A DNA stretch of 64,000 nucleotides, from NCBI RefSeq assembly GCF_033100135.1, contig NZ_CP136920.1:2537001-2601000 (forward strand), read 5' to 3'. This document shows, piece after piece, positions 63,809-64,000 of this stretch. The position numbers were made by a program, and so were the translations under genes. The notes beneath the pieces are model-generated. The model made no database searches. It was not told the origin of the DNA and saw only the letters and a program-made list of their open reading frames with translations. Position 1 is the first letter of the stretch; each line of letters opens with the position of its first letter. This DNA comes from Rubellicoccus peritrichatus (lineage in GTDB: Bacteria; Verrucomicrobiota; Verrucomicrobiia; Opitutales; Cerasicoccaceae).

Positions 63809-64000
63809 CTAATACCCTGAATCCAGAAAGTCGTAGTATGTCAGGTCGTAGTGTCCGGCGTTGGGTTCGCGATTGGCGTAATTCCACTCCGTAAACCAAT
63901 CGTAGGTTTTCCAGAAGTCGGGTTGGTTACGCAGTTTTCCATAACGTGTTTTCCAGGCATTCCAATCTTCCTGGTTGGATATCTTGCTTAAAGCAGCGAG
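63809..64000 (-). CDS. 3' end of an unrecognised gene (5' part outside window)
   Basis: The minus-strand frame is open from the window edge (frame beginning at base 64000) for 63 codons to the TAG at 63809-63811. The peptide is rich in Trp, Tyr and Asn (EDWNAWKTRYGKLRNQPDF, then YDWFTEWNYANREPN and YDLTYYDFLDSGY). Its composition looks like real protein rather than shadow, and the frame exactly reaches the window edge. No family is recognised. Confidence 0.6.
   Translation of the reverse strand, partial: LAALSKISNQEDWNAWKTRYGKLRNQPDFWKTYDWFTEWNYANREPNAGHYDLTYYDFLDSGY

Overview
The window looks like chromosomal DNA of a Gram-negative bacterium of the Verrucomicrobiota, most likely class Opitutia (Opitutae). 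This is an inference from the ribosomal cluster layout, several exported proteins with PEP-CTERM sorting tails, a TIGR02597-like exported protein, and the style of the giant exported repeat protein. No rRNA, tRNA or CRISPR was found.

Layout. (1) 1-5900 is an untidy accessory stretch: a truncated DUF4396 membrane protein with a His/Met-rich tail, two gene remnants abutting at about 1159, an orphan phage-type tailspike gene, a palindromic MITE-like element, a PEP-CTERM protein, and an IS200-type transposase between long inverted repeats. (2) 6278-25727 is one co-directional str/S10/spc/alpha supercluster: rpsL-rpsG-fusA-rpsJ-rplC-rplD-rplW-rplB-rpsS-[exported unknown]-rplV-rpsC-rplP-rpmC-rpsQ-rplN-rplX-rplE-rpsN-rpsH-rplF-rplR-rpsE-rplO-secY-map-rpsM-rpsK-rpsD-rpoA-rplQ, ending in a hairpin terminator. 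tuf, rpmD, adk, infA and rpmJ are absent from their usual places. S5, S11 and L17 carry long low-complexity extensions. (3) 25894-33900 is housekeeping: a zinc-ribbon membrane protein, guaA, a LolA-like protein with hisD-hisC-hisB, a predicted zincin, a VC0807-like membrane protein and a stand-alone coaB. (4) 34057-54712 holds a 6518-residue exported protein followed eight bases later by a TIGR02597-like exported protein. (5) 54775-64000 holds a PEP-CTERM protein, ruvA, dapB, dapA, a PilT-type ATPase with an unknown exported protein, a GH29 fucosidase and MaoC pair with a divergent AraC regulator, another PEP-CTERM protein, and the 3' end of an unrecognised gene.

The most unusual object is the giant gene. 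By direct counting it encodes seven blocks of exactly seven FG-GAP (integrin-alpha-like) blades and one block of fourteen RCC1 repeats, which parses as two times seven. That predicts nine seven-bladed beta-propellers. They are strung on 34 InlB-B-like (Flg_new) repeats, with Calx-beta-like and Ig-like domains and an embedded alpha/beta ThuA/GATase-like domain. Each FG-GAP propeller is immediately preceded by a distinct GSL-type linker repeat, a position rule I have not seen described. Nearly identical DNA copies inside the gene show recent duplication or gene conversion. A large surface adhesin or scaffold co-expressed with the small exported partner is the most economical reading, but no anchor or secretion domain is visible.
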